From Pseudomonas fluorescens HK44 (GTDB lineage Bacteria; Pseudomonadota; Gammaproteobacteria; Pseudomonadales; Pseudomonadaceae), in assembly GCF_000217955.3 (NCBI RefSeq), contig NZ_AFOY02000002.1, forward strand, positions 1 to 64,000: a stretch of DNA of 64,000 nt, in the 5' to 3' direction. The position numbers were made by a program, and so were the translations under genes. Position 1 is the stretch's first letter. Each line of letters starts with the position of its first letter. The notes beneath the pieces are model-generated. The model was not told the DNA's origin. It was given only the letters and a program-made list of their open reading frames with translations, and made no database searches. This document shows positions 18,221 through 26,024 of the stretch, one piece after another.

Positions 18221-19501
18221 ATGCAAAAACATGTAAACAGCTACTACGCCGCAACCCGCAACGAGACCATCGATTTTCCGGTGCTCGAAGGACTGGTCGA
18301 GTGCGATGTCTGCGTCATTGGCGCGGGCTACACCGGTTTGTCGTCCGCCCTGTTCCTCAGTGAGGCGGGCTACAGCGTCACCGTGCTCGAAGCCGCCAAG
18401 GTCGGCTACGGCGCCAGCGGTCGCAACGGCGGTCAACTGGTCAATTCCTACAGCCGCGACGTCGATGTCATCGAAGAGCGTTACGGCGACAAGACTGCCG
18501 AAGTACTGGGCAGCATGATCTTTGAGGGCGCGGACATCATCCGTTCGCGCATCAAGCAGTACGACATCAAGTGCGACTACAAGCCCGGCGGTATTTTCGC
18601 GGCGCTGAACAAGAAGCAGCTCAAAGGCCTCGCCGAGCAGAAACGCAGCTGGGAGCGCTACGGCAACAAGAACCTGAGAATGCTCGACGCGGCCGAGATC
18701 AAGCGCGAAGTCGGTTGCGACAACTACGTCGGCGGCCTGCTGGACATGCAGGGCGGCCACATCCACCCGCTGAACCTGGCGCTCGGTGAAGCCTCGGCGA
18801 TCATCGGCCTGGGCGGCAAGATCTACGAGCAATCGGCAGCGGTGGAAATCACCTACGGCGAACCGATCACCGTGCGCACCGCCAAAGGCGTGGTGCGGGC
18901 CAAATACCTGCTGATCGCCGGTAACGCCTATCTGCCTCAGGACCTCGACAACCGCGTCACTCGCAAGAGCATGCCCTGCGGTTCGCAGATCGTCGTCACC
19001 GAGCCCTTGTCGGCCAAAGTCGCGAAAAGCCTGATCACCCACAACTACTGCGTCGAAGACTGCAACTACCTGCTCGACTACTACCGCCTGACCGCTGACA
19101 ACCGCTTGCTGTACGGCGGCGGTGTGGTCTACGGCGCGCGCGAACCGGACGACATCGAGCAACTGATCCGCCCGAAAATCCTCAAGACCTTCCCGCAACT
19201 GAAGGACGTGAAGATCGACTACCGCTGGACCGGCAACTTCCTGCTGACCATGTCACGCATGCCGCAATTCGGCCGCATCGAGAAAAACGCCTACTACATG
19301 CAGGGCTACAGCGGCCACGGCGTCACCTGCTCGCACCTGGCCGGCAAACTGATCTCGGAAATGATCCGCGGCGACGCCGAACGCTTCGACGCGTTCGCCT
19401 CCCTGCCGCACATGCCCATGTTCGGCGGCCGCACCTTCCAGGCCCCGCTCACCGCCATGGGCGCCGCGTATTACGCACTGCGTGACCGTTTCGGTATCTA
19501 A
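18221..19501 (+). CDS. puuB: Gamma-glutamylputrescine oxidoreductase (FAD, DAO family; PuuB)
   Basis: The 426-residue flavoprotein oxidises gamma-glutamylputrescine to the aldehyde. The FAD-binding motif is VIGAGYTGLSSALFLSEAGY (about residues 29-48), followed by GASGRNGGQ. The C-terminal flavin segment includes YYMQGYSGHGVTCSHLAGKL. The N-terminal HVNSYYAATRNETIDFPVLEG is typical of PuuB/OrdL-type proteins. The start at 18221 is chosen because the longer frame overlaps the preceding gene and the hairpin. It is the third gene of the plus-strand pathway cluster. Confidence 0.9.
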   Translation: MQKHVNSYYAATRNETIDFPVLEGLVECDVCVIGAGYTGLSSALFLSEAGYSVTVLEAAKVGYGASGRNGGQLVNSYSRDVDVIEERYGDKTAEVLGSMIFEGADIIRSRIKQYDIKCDYKPGGIFAALNKKQLKGLAEQKRSWERYGNKNLRMLDAAEIKREVGCDNYVGGLLDMQGGHIHPLNLALGEASAIIGLGGKIYEQSAAVEITYGEPITVRTAKGVVRAKYLLIAGNAYLPQDLDNRVTRKSMPCGSQIVVTEPLSAKVAKSLITHNYCVEDCNYLLDYYRLTADNRLLYGGGVVYGAREPDDIEQLIRPKILKTFPQLKDVKIDYRWTGNFLLTMSRMPQFGRIEKNAYYMQGYSGHGVTCSHLAGKLISEMIRGDAERFDAFASLPHMPMFGGRTFQAPLTAMGAAYYALRDRFGI

Positions 19502-19511
19502 ACGCCACAAT

Positions 19512-19599
19512 CCCTGCGGGCTTGCTCGCGATGGTGGTGTGTCAGACAGCATTGATGCCGCCTGATACACCACTATCGCGAGCAGGCTCGCTTCCACAA
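19512..19599. repeat. REP pair (inverted, diverged)
   Basis: GCGGGCTTGCTCGCGATGGTGG and the matching right half ending AGCAGGCTCGCTTCCAC pair over most of their length. The inner ATGGTGGTGTGTCAG/CTGATACACCACTAT stem is also long. It is a third member of the REP family in this locus and lies just after puuB. Confidence 0.8.
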
Positions 19600-19800
19600 T
19601 TTGCGCATCTAAACTGAGTGGCATCAGGCTCAACAGCCTTTTTATCCAGCCGTTTATCGAACCTGCTGAGCAACACCAACAAACGTGATTTAATACCCGA
19701 CTTTCACGGTTCAGGGACAGGGAAGCGGTGTTCTTCGCGGCCAAAAGTCGCCCGCCATCCACCCCCATTACCCCTTAAGTCGTTCTCACATAAGGCTGTC

Positions 19801-20349
19801 ATGGACACGGGTTCTCGACTCAAATTAGTACGCGAAAGCTACAAACTGTCCCAGCGCGAGCTGGCCCGGCGTAGCGGCGTCACCAATGCCACCATCTCCC
19901 TGATCGAACAGAATCGAGTCAGTCCTTCTGTCAGTTCCCTGAAAAAGCTCCTCGAAAGCATTCCCATGTCTTTGGCGGACTTCTTCACCTTCGATCAGCC
20001 GCCCCAAGAGCACAAATACGTCTTCCGCGCCAACGAGCAGCCCGACCTGGGCCGTGATGGCCTGCGTCTTTTGCTGATCGGCGCGTCGGTGCCGAGTCGG
20101 CAGATGCGGCTGTTGCGCGAGCAATATGCGCCTGGGGCCAGTTCGGGCGAAGAGCCGATTGTGCATGCGGAAGGGGAGGAGTGTGGGCTCGTAACCCGTG
20201 GCACCGTTGAGCTGACCGTGGATGGGCAGATTAGTGTGTTGAATGCCGGGGATGGGTATTACTTTCCGACGACGTTGCCGCACAGGTTTCGGAATATTGG
20301 GGCGGATGAGGCTGAAATCATCAGCGCCAACACCCCGGCAAACTTCTGA
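19801..20349 (+). CDS. puuR: PuuR-like XRE/cupin transcriptional regulator
   Basis: This 182-residue protein has an N-terminal helix-turn-helix (SQRELARRSGVTNATISLIEQ, residues 17-37) and a C-terminal cupin domain (about 110-180, with GEEPIVHAEGEECGLVTRG and the HRFRNIG end). This is the architecture of PuuR, the putrescine-responsive repressor of the puu genes in E. coli. Its place at the end of the catabolic cluster supports the same role. The start is ATG 19801; the upstream extension of the frame looks non-coding. Confidence 0.88.
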   Translation: MDTGSRLKLVRESYKLSQRELARRSGVTNATISLIEQNRVSPSVSSLKKLLESIPMSLADFFTFDQPPQEHKYVFRANEQPDLGRDGLRLLLIGASVPSRQMRLLREQYAPGASSGEEPIVHAEGEECGLVTRGTVELTVDGQISVLNAGDGYYFPTTLPHRFRNIGADEAEIISANTPANF

Positions 20350-20369
20350 TCTCTAAAATGGACGCTGAC

Positions 20370-20397
20370 CTGTAGCAGCCTTTGGCAGTTGCTACAG
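20370..20397. repeat. Small REP-like hairpin
   Basis: CTGTAGCA (20370-20377) pairs with TGCTACAG (20390-20397). The same family, with a partly different loop, recurs at 25962-25991. It lies between puuR and the Nudix gene and has no T run. Confidence 0.55.
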
Positions 20398-20427
20398 ACA
20401 TTCTTCAATGTAAATGGACTTTACTGC

Positions 20428-20874
20428 ATGACCGCACTACGTATCCGCCCCCTCGCACTCTGCGTTTTCCATCACGATGGAAATATTCTGGTCAACGAAG
20501 CTTACGACCCCATTAAAAAACAGGCGTTCTTCCGCCCGATCGGCGGTGGCATCGAGTTCGGCGAAACCAGTGCCCACGCCGTTGTGCGAGAAGTACAAGA
20601 AGAGCTCGGTCTACCTATCACGGATATTCACTTGCTCGGCACTCTTGAAAGCATCTTCACGTACAACGGCACTCCAGGGCACGAAATCGTGCAGGTGTAC
20701 GATGCGAAGTTTGTGGATTCAGCTGTCTACGAATTGCCGCACTTGAACGCTCAAGAGAGCGATGGCGCTGCCTTCATAGCGAAGTGGCATTCTTGCGCAA
20801 GCTTCACTGATGAATCGCCCTTGGTTCCGAATGGGCTTTACGAACTGCTGAATAAAGTCGCATTGCTAGACTGA
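20428..20874 (+). CDS. Nudix hydrolase
   Basis: The 148-residue protein contains a complete Nudix box, GGGIEFGETSAHAVVREVQEELGL, starting near residue 44, with the metal-binding REVQEE core. The family hydrolyses nucleoside diphosphates linked to other groups. The C-terminal part (FYITW-like features absent; AKWHSCASFTDESPLVPNGL) gives no clear substrate. The start is placed at 20428 (MTALRIRPLALCVF), since residues upstream come from the hairpin region. It appears to be a single-gene unit. Confidence 0.85.
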   Translation: MTALRIRPLALCVFHHDGNILVNEAYDPIKKQAFFRPIGGGIEFGETSAHAVVREVQEELGLPITDIHLLGTLESIFTYNGTPGHEIVQVYDAKFVDSAVYELPHLNAQESDGAAFIAKWHSCASFTDESPLVPNGLYELLNKVALLD

Positions 20875-20969
20875 CGTCTGGAATCAGAAAATAAATTTTA
20901 GAAACATCTAGCCCCTTAAATAACCTCAAGGCAGGGCCCTTCAAAAATCTCCTCCGAGACCTCGACCCA

Positions 20970-21878
20970 TCACTGCGCGATAAAGTCGCGAACCGCCCGA
21001 ATAGTCTGCGTCGGCGCCTCTTCCATCAGCCAATGTCCTGCCCCCGGCACCACCACTTCCGTGACCTTGTCCGTTACGTTACGCATCACGATTGCTTCAT
21101 TACCTCCGAAAGACTTTTCACCCCCGATGGCCAGCACCGGCATGGTCAGTCGCGTCGCCATCGACGCTTTGTTGTCCACCTCATCCTGACGAATGCTGCG
21201 GAACTGGGCGAAGGCTGCGTGCATAGCGCCGGGGCGGGCATAGAGTTTGGCGTAATGCTGACGGGTCGCTTCATCGACCTTGGTGGGGTTGCCCGCGAAC
21301 TCGTTCCAGAACCGGTCCAGGTAGATGCGCTCACGACCGGCCACCAGGCGTTCAGCATCCGGGCCGCCGAAGTCGAAGTGCCAAAGCATCGGTGAGCGGA
21401 CAATGTCGTTCCAGGGCGGAATACCCGGCACGGGCGCATCCATCACCACCAAGCGATCGGTACGCTGCGGATACCGCGCGGCGTAGGCGTACGCGACCAT
21501 GGTGCCGATGTCGTGGCCGATGACCGCCGAGTGTTCGATACCCAGCGACGCCAGCACCGCGCGGATGCCGCCCGCCTGGGTCTTCTTGTCGTAGCCGCTG
21601 TCCGGGATCGACGACAAGCCCATGCCGCAAAGGTCCGGCACCACGACTGTGTGATCCCGGGCCAGATCGGCAGCCAGTGGCGCCCACATATCGCCGGTAT
21701 CGCCAAAGCCATGCAACAGCACCACGGCCGGCCCCTTGCCGCCGACGCGCACATGGAGTGTGACGCCTTCTACAGGGATGTCCTGAATACGAAAGGAGGC
21801 AGGAAATGGCGTCACCTGAGCATGTGCCGGGAGGCTTAGAGCAAGCAGCATGAAAGCGGTCAACAGGGCGCGAATCAT
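20970..21878 (-). CDS. Secreted alpha/beta hydrolase of the epoxide-hydrolase (Cif-like) type
   Basis: The 302-residue protein starts with a signal peptide (MIRALLTAFMLLALSLPAHA) and should be periplasmic or secreted. The oxyanion motif is HGFGDTGDMW. The nucleophile elbow is GHDIG, with Asp rather than Ser, which marks epoxide hydrolases and haloalkane dehalogenases. The catalytic His is in GAGHWLMEEAP. The order of motifs, including PMLWHFDF and LVAGRERIYLDRFW, parallels Cif, the secreted epoxide hydrolase of P. aeruginosa. The start is set by the signal peptide; the frame extends 36 codons upstream. The gene stands alone. Confidence 0.82.
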   Translation of the reverse strand: MIRALLTAFMLLALSLPAHAQVTPFPASFRIQDIPVEGVTLHVRVGGKGPAVVLLHGFGDTGDMWAPLAADLARDHTVVVPDLCGMGLSSIPDSGYDKKTQAGGIRAVLASLGIEHSAVIGHDIGTMVAYAYAARYPQRTDRLVVMDAPVPGIPPWNDIVRSPMLWHFDFGGPDAERLVAGRERIYLDRFWNEFAGNPTKVDEATRQHYAKLYARPGAMHAAFAQFRSIRQDEVDNKASMATRLTMPVLAIGGEKSFGGNEAIVMRNVTDKVTEVVVPGAGHWLMEEAPTQTIRAVRDFIAQ

Positions 21879-22263
21879 GGTGGTGTCTCCGGACGTGCGC
21901 GTGGAAGGTGTCCCGAGCGAATGTGCGTGTCGCTTGGGCGGCGGAGTTGACCGCGTAACGTGATGCACAGAATCGACATGTGCCATTCAGCAGCAAGCCG
22001 ATACGACCAGAATGGCGAGTTTTCTGAAGCGCGATAAGGTCTCGTTCGGATGAGCTTAGACTGTTTGGTTGTGGATGCTGTTCGTCATCCAGACCCGGTG
22101 TGGCGGCGTCGCCGATGCCACCAAAGCTGCCGTGGGCCAAAGGCAGAATCGGCCGGAATCGGTCAGTCGTAATCGACTAACCGCTGCTCGCAAAATAAAA
22201 ACGGAATGTAAGCAGGTAACAAAAACCGCAGCAATGCGGTTTTTTGCGACTAAATGCGGGTCA
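21879..22263. other. Gap between the epoxide hydrolase and the small DUF gene
   Basis: These 385 bp have no gene I can support. Open frames on both strands are low-complexity shadows. The only clear element is the symmetrical terminator at 22221-22245. Confidence 0.55.
22221..22245. terminator. Bidirectional intrinsic terminator
   Basis: AAAACCGC (22222-22229) pairs with GCGGTTTT (22236-22243), and T runs follow on both strands. It lies about 20 bp beyond the stop of the minus-strand gene 22264-22554 and would end that transcript. Confidence 0.85.
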
Positions 22264-22554
22264 CTAACCCTCAGGTGTATCAAACCCCCGCTGCTCAATC
22301 ACCCCAAACACATCCGCAACATCCTGGACCATGATCCGAGCGATGTTGGTGACGGTGTTGATGTCGTTCTCGGCGTAGTCGGGGAGGCTGGTGCAGGCCA
22401 TCAGGTTCAGGTATTTGAGGACGGCGTTGAGGTGTTCGCTGACGCAGTTGTGGAGTTCGCGTAGCGGGACGTCTCTGTCGATGTGCAGGACTGGGCAGTC
22501 GGTGGCGAATTGGGACATGGGGGTGAAGCGGTGGGGCGGGTGTTGAGTCGTCAT
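22264..22554 (-). CDS. Small protein, DUF3077/DUF6124-like
   Basis: This 96-residue protein starts at the ATG 22552-22554, ten bases after GAGG. It has no membrane segment. The C-terminal two thirds (DRDVPLRELHNCVSEHL, then ALLKYL-like and ENDINTVTNIARIMVQDVADV) look all-helical and resemble the small Pseudomonas proteins filed under DUF3077/DUF6124. The assignment is from memory of the pattern and is tentative. The leader is unusual: the 18 bases covering its ribosome site and start are repeated in inverted orientation 72 bp upstream (22640-22657). A strong terminator follows the gene. Confidence 0.6.
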   Translation of the reverse strand: MTTQHPPHRFTPMSQFATDCPVLHIDRDVPLRELHNCVSEHLNAVLKYLNLMACTSLPDYAENDINTVTNIARIMVQDVADVFGVIEQRGFDTPEG

Positions 22555-22657
22555 GGTGTTAATCCTCACAAAAGAAGAATTGCCACCTTGTCTGCTGCGA
22601 AACAAATTGGGTGGCAGCTGTACGTGGGTTCGCAGACCGGAGGATTAACACCATGAC
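22550..22657. repeat. 18-bp inverted duplicate of a ribosome site and start codon
   Basis: The minus-strand sequence GAGGATTAACACCATGAC (22550-22567) is the leader of the small DUF gene. The identical 18 bases occur on the plus strand at 22640-22657, so two divergent ATGs share one translation-initiation sequence. The 72 bp between them contain further paired arms (TGCCACC 22581-22587 with GGTGGCA 22610-22616; CTGCGAA 22594-22600 with TTCGCAG 22629-22635). Confidence 0.75.
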
Positions 22658-22751
22658 CCGGCAGACCCGAAGGTCTCCCACGCACAACCGCCATAAAACG
22701 ATACGCAGCCGGGAACCGGCCGAGCCTGACGGAACAAGGTGTCAATCTTAA
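22653..22751 (+). CDS. Possible 32-residue peptide with a duplicated leader
   Basis: The plus-strand ATG at 22653 follows the duplicated GAGG ribosome site and opens a 32-codon frame ending in TAA (22749-22751). The peptide is very basic (MTRQTRRSPTHNRHKTIRSR at its start). It may be translated, or the ATG may be only part of a symmetric regulatory structure. It is opposite an open minus-strand frame, so only one may be real. Confidence 0.3.
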   Translation: MTRQTRRSPTHNRHKTIRSREPAEPDGTRCQS

Positions 22752-23151
22752 GGGCTGCGAAACCCTATCGCCAACGAATGTCAGCGACAGACCAACTTTA
22801 GGTGTCGATTTTGGGGACTGCAACCGGGGTGTAGGACGCTGCGCGGCCATTGTGGCGATGTGGTTTGTCCATGTTCGGCGGTGTATTTGCCGTAAACCGG
22901 GCTCTGCGGAGTGTCTGAGGAGATTGGTTGCAGGATTTGGGGCTGCTTCGCAACCCAGCGGGAGCAAGCTCCCTCGCCACGGTGGGTGGATTCCTACGAG
23001 AGTTTCGGAGCTGAAAATCAAAAGATCGTCCGAACGCGGCCCGAGCCTTCGGCAGCTCCGAGCGTGGGGGAGTGGAAGTCCGTCGTGGGTTGGCTCAAGC
23101 TCGGCATCTATGTGAGCAACCGCTACGGCTTTGTAGCCAAGGAAAACCGAG
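22658..23151. other. Gap with a possible structured or Ash-like region
   Basis: No firm gene is seen up to the HD hydrolase. A minus-strand frame (22566-23021) contains FMAVVRGRPSGLPGHG, which recalls the Ash-family signature (FMVALAGQPxGxPG) of P4-like elements, where the region overlaps an immunity RNA. The part 22940-23060 holds a REP-like piece (GCGGGAGCAAGCTCCCTCGC) and the 41-bp dispersed repeat at 23019-23059. Confidence 0.35.
23019..23059 (-). repeat. 41-bp dispersed repeat, copy 1
   Basis: The reverse complement of these 41 bases matches 40020-40060 at 40 of 41 positions. It begins GGAGCTGCCGAAGGCTCGGG and ends CGATCTTTTG. It is an intergenic repeat of the kind dispersed in Pseudomonas genomes. 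Confidence 0.8.
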
Positions 23152-23574
23152 ATGACTCAAACACTGGAACGTGCCATCGCCATTGCTGCTGCCGCTCACG
23201 AAGGGCAGGTCGACAAGGGCGGTGCGCCGTACATCCTGCACCCGCTGAAAGTGATGCTGAGGGTCAGCACCCTGGAAGAGCGGATCGTGGCGGTTCTGCA
23301 TGACGTGGTCGAGGACTCTGGCATCAGCCTTGATGATCTGCGTCAAGAAGGCTTCAGCGAAACGGTACTGGCGGCCATTGAGTCTGTCACCAAGCTGCCG
23401 GGAGAGTCCTACGAACTGTTCGTCGAACGAGCGGCGCAGAACCCGATAGGCCGTGTGGTCAAGCTGGCTGACCTTGAAGAGAACAGCGACGTGTCCCGAA
23501 TCGCACAGCCGTCCTGGGAAGATCTGGAGCGAATTGAAAAGTATCGGCGGGCGATTGGCAGACTGCGTTCGTAG
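23152..23574 (+). CDS. HD-domain phosphohydrolase, SpoT/MESH1-like
   Basis: The 140-residue protein is a single HD domain of the ppGpp-hydrolase type. It has the start AAAAHEGQVDKGGAPYILHP (His and metal ligands), then VLHDVVEDS (HD and ED motifs) and VKLADLEENSDVSR, where the final Asp lies. SpoT-family hydrolases usually have LADRLHN at this last place, so the motif is modified here. There is no synthetase, TGS or ACT domain. It is the size of small alarmone hydrolases, but activity on ppGpp is not certain. Confidence 0.82.
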   Translation: MTQTLERAIAIAAAAHEGQVDKGGAPYILHPLKVMLRVSTLEERIVAVLHDVVEDSGISLDDLRQEGFSETVLAAIESVTKLPGESYELFVERAAQNPIGRVVKLADLEENSDVSRIAQPSWEDLERIEKYRRAIGRLRS

Positions 23575-23608
23575 CGAGCCAACTCGGTAGTTAGGCCTCA
23601 GCTATCGC

Positions 23609-24001
23609 TCACACCTGCACTGGCGTGCAAAGCTCCACCAATGTCCCGTCCGGGCAACGAACGTAGGAAACCGTTTGCCCCCAGGGTTTGATGAGGGGGG
23701 CGGCTATTTCAGTGGCGCCTGCGTGTAGCGCTTTGGCATGGGCGGCGGGTACGTCGTCGGTCACCAGGCCCACTTCGATGCCCAGTGGTTTGGGAGAGGC
23801 GTGGGCCGAGATGTGGCCGGTGCTGAAGTTCATCGCCGCAAGTTCGTCGGCGGCGAATGCCAGGGTGGTTTCGCCGGTTTCGAGTTCGCCGTAGGTGGCG
23901 GGTTCGTGGAGGAAGCGGGTGGCAATCCCGAAGGCGGATGAGAAGAACTGGAGTGAGGCTGCAACGTCCGGGACGTAGATGATCATGTAGCCGAATTTCA
24001 T
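23609..24001 (-). CDS. VOC-superfamily (glyoxalase/bleomycin resistance-like) protein
   Basis: From the ATG at 23999-24001 the protein has 130 residues, one vicinal-oxygen-chelate domain. It shows the two beta-alpha-beta-beta-beta halves: MIIYVPDVAASLQFFSSAFG at the start and GLVTDDVPAAHAKALHAG near residue 75. The C-terminus VRCPDGTLVELCTP supplies the usual last metal-ligand Glu. Substrate and role are unknown. The upstream in-frame extension is not supported by a ribosome site. It is the only gene of its unit. Confidence 0.82.
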   Translation of the reverse strand: MKFGYMIIYVPDVAASLQFFSSAFGIATRFLHEPATYGELETGETTLAFAADELAAMNFSTGHISAHASPKPLGIEVGLVTDDVPAAHAKALHAGATEIAAPLIKPWGQTVSYVRCPDGTLVELCTPVQV

Positions 24002-24095
24002 GCGCGTACATTCCTTGTCGTGCTGTTGGGGTGGCAAATCTAGCAGAAGGCGGACGCGACATCGCATCCGCCTGTCATCCCACTACATAGCCACT

Positions 24096-25802
24096 TTACG
24101 TGCGCAACGCCGGAGTCCTTGGCGGAATCATCCGCTTCGTCCCCGTCGCCTCAAACGCCGAAGCCAACCGCAGCAACGTTGAATCATCATACGCACGCCC
24201 CGCAAAAGTCAGCCCAACCGGCATGCCGATGTCCGGCATCACGCCCATCGGCACGGTGACCGTCGGCACACCCAAATGCCGGATGGCGAGGTTGCCGTTG
24301 GCGACCCAGATGCCGTTGCTCCAGGCGATATCGGCCGACGTCGGGTCGACATCGGCATTCGCCGGGCCGACGTCGGCGACGGTCGGGAACAGCACGGCAT
24401 CGAGGCCGAGTTGGTCCATCCAGTCTTCAAGGTCGATTTTGCGGGTCTGTTCAAGCCCCTGCAGTCCGTCGGGCACGGTGGCGATCTGGTCCCATGGCGT
24501 CAGGCCGCGCTCGGCCATCCGCACGTATTCGTCCATGCCGGCGGCAAGGTCGCCTTCGCGGTTGGGCAGGGTGCCGGGGTCGTGGGGGAAGATCAGCGGT
24601 CCGTTGACGTCGACCAGGCGATTCAATTTTGGATCGCCGTTGGCTTGCAGGAAGTCATCGAACGCCCACGCGGTCAGGTCCCACAGTTCATGGTGGAGGA
24701 ACTCTTTGGAGACGATGCCGCGATTGAACACGGTCGGGGCACCGGGGCGATCGCCTTCGCAGTTGGAGACCAGCGGGAAGTCGACGTCGATCACTTCGGC
24801 GCCAGCCGCTTCAAGTGCCTGGCGAGCCTGTTCCCAGAGCCCGACGACCGAGGCGCGGGTGTTGATTCGCTGCCCGGTCGGGCCACCGATGCCGGGTGCT
24901 TCAGAGGTGCCGGCTTCGGGATCGGCGTTGATGTACATCCGCGGAATGCCGAAGCGTTTTCCGGCGAGTGCATCGGGATTGGCGGCAAGCGCCACATAGG
25001 AGATGGGGCGCACCGAAGCGACGCTCGGGATCGGCACCCAGGGTTGCATCCGCCACAGGTCGCCGCGTGTGTCGGGGTCTTCTGCCACGACCACGTCGAG
25101 CACTTCGAGCAGGTCGGCCATGGTTCTGGCAAACGGCACGACCACGTCCATCGTCGGCGTTAACGGCCAGTTGCCGCGAACCGAGATCACCCCGCGCGAT
25201 GGCGTGTAGGCGCACAGGCCATTGTTCGAGGCCGGGCCGCGTCCGCTCGACCAGGTTTCTTCCGCGAGGCCGAAGGCTGCGAAGCTGGCGGCGGTGGCAG
25301 TACCGGCGCCGTTCGATGAGCCGGAGGCGAAAGGGGCGGTGAGGTAGTCAGCGTTGTACGGGCTTTCTGCACGGCCGTAGACTCCGCGCTGCATGCCGCC
25401 GTTGGCCATGGGCGGCATGTTGGTCTTGCCCAGGCAGATGGCGCCGGCAGCGCGCAGCCGTTCGATGGTGAACGCATCGCGATAGGCAATCAGGTTGGCG
25501 AAGGCGGGGCTTCCGGAAGCGGCGGTCAGCCCCTTCACCAGATAACTGTCCTTGGCGGTGTAGGGAATGCCATCGAGCGGGCCCAGTGTTTCGCCTTTGG
25601 CGCGGCGGGCATCGGAGGCCTGCGCCTCGTTCAGCGCCTCGGGGTTGCGCACCACCAGCGCGTTAAGGGCGGTGGGCGTGTCGGGGCCGTCGTAGGCATC
25701 GATTCGGGCGAGGTAGGCCTGCACCAGTTCAACCGCGGTGGTCTGGCCCGATTCGAGCGCAGCCCGTAGTTGGGCAATGGGAACCTCGGTGACCTCGATC
25801 AT
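24096..25802 (-). CDS. Amidase family protein
   Basis: This 568-residue enzyme belongs to the amidase-signature family. The catalytic Lys is in PYTAKDSYLVKG (about 83), and the cis-Ser/Ser region is ASGSSNGAGTATAASFAAFGL followed by EETWSSGRGPASNNG. The usual GSDTGGSIR segment is replaced by this last motif, so the nucleophile position is conserved but the surrounding sequence is unusual. Family members hydrolyse amides, from small aliphatic amides to peptide amides. The protein is longer than the usual 450-500 residues because of inserts around residues 240-340. No signal peptide is seen. Confidence 0.85.
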   Translation of the reverse strand: MIEVTEVPIAQLRAALESGQTTAVELVQAYLARIDAYDGPDTPTALNALVVRNPEALNEAQASDARRAKGETLGPLDGIPYTAKDSYLVKGLTAASGSPAFANLIAYRDAFTIERLRAAGAICLGKTNMPPMANGGMQRGVYGRAESPYNADYLTAPFASGSSNGAGTATAASFAAFGLAEETWSSGRGPASNNGLCAYTPSRGVISVRGNWPLTPTMDVVVPFARTMADLLEVLDVVVAEDPDTRGDLWRMQPWVPIPSVASVRPISYVALAANPDALAGKRFGIPRMYINADPEAGTSEAPGIGGPTGQRINTRASVVGLWEQARQALEAAGAEVIDVDFPLVSNCEGDRPGAPTVFNRGIVSKEFLHHELWDLTAWAFDDFLQANGDPKLNRLVDVNGPLIFPHDPGTLPNREGDLAAGMDEYVRMAERGLTPWDQIATVPDGLQGLEQTRKIDLEDWMDQLGLDAVLFPTVADVGPANADVDPTSADIAWSNGIWVANGNLAIRHLGVPTVTVPMGVMPDIGMPVGLTFAGRAYDDSTLLRLASAFEATGTKRMIPPRTPALRT

Positions 25803-25961
25803 GCTGCTCTCTCAAAATGGGTGTTCATAGGGGGGCGTGGCACTGTAGTACGCGACAGTGTCTGGGCTTTCAACCTGAACATTCTATTAAACACCCAGCA
25901 AAAAAGAGCAGAAAAAAACCCGCAACACCGTGTAATGCCAGTCAGTTAAGCCAGTACGCAA

Positions 25962-25991
25962 TCCGTAGCAGCCTTCGCCAGCTGCTATGGA
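25962..25991. repeat. Small REP-like hairpin
   Basis: TCCGTAGCAGC and GCTGCTATGGA pair around CTTCGCCA with wobbles. It is related to the hairpin at 20370-20397. It lies between the amidase and the downstream membrane protein. Confidence 0.5.
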
Positions 25992-26024
25992 CCGTGTTAC
26001 GGCTTAGGGTGTGTTTCTGTTAAT

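Noticed and set aside
17257..18222. 321-codon minus-strand frame opposite the aldehyde dehydrogenase
   Set aside because: It is a shadow frame; the plus-strand gene carries the catalytic motifs.
13797..19599. Regular inverted repeats considered as a CRISPR array
   Set aside because: They are palindromic REP pairs kilobases apart, with no short direct repeats and spacers.
21352..22140. 262-codon minus-strand frame overlapping the epoxide hydrolase
   Set aside because: It overlaps the real gene in another frame, is Arg/Gly-rich and has no plausible fold.
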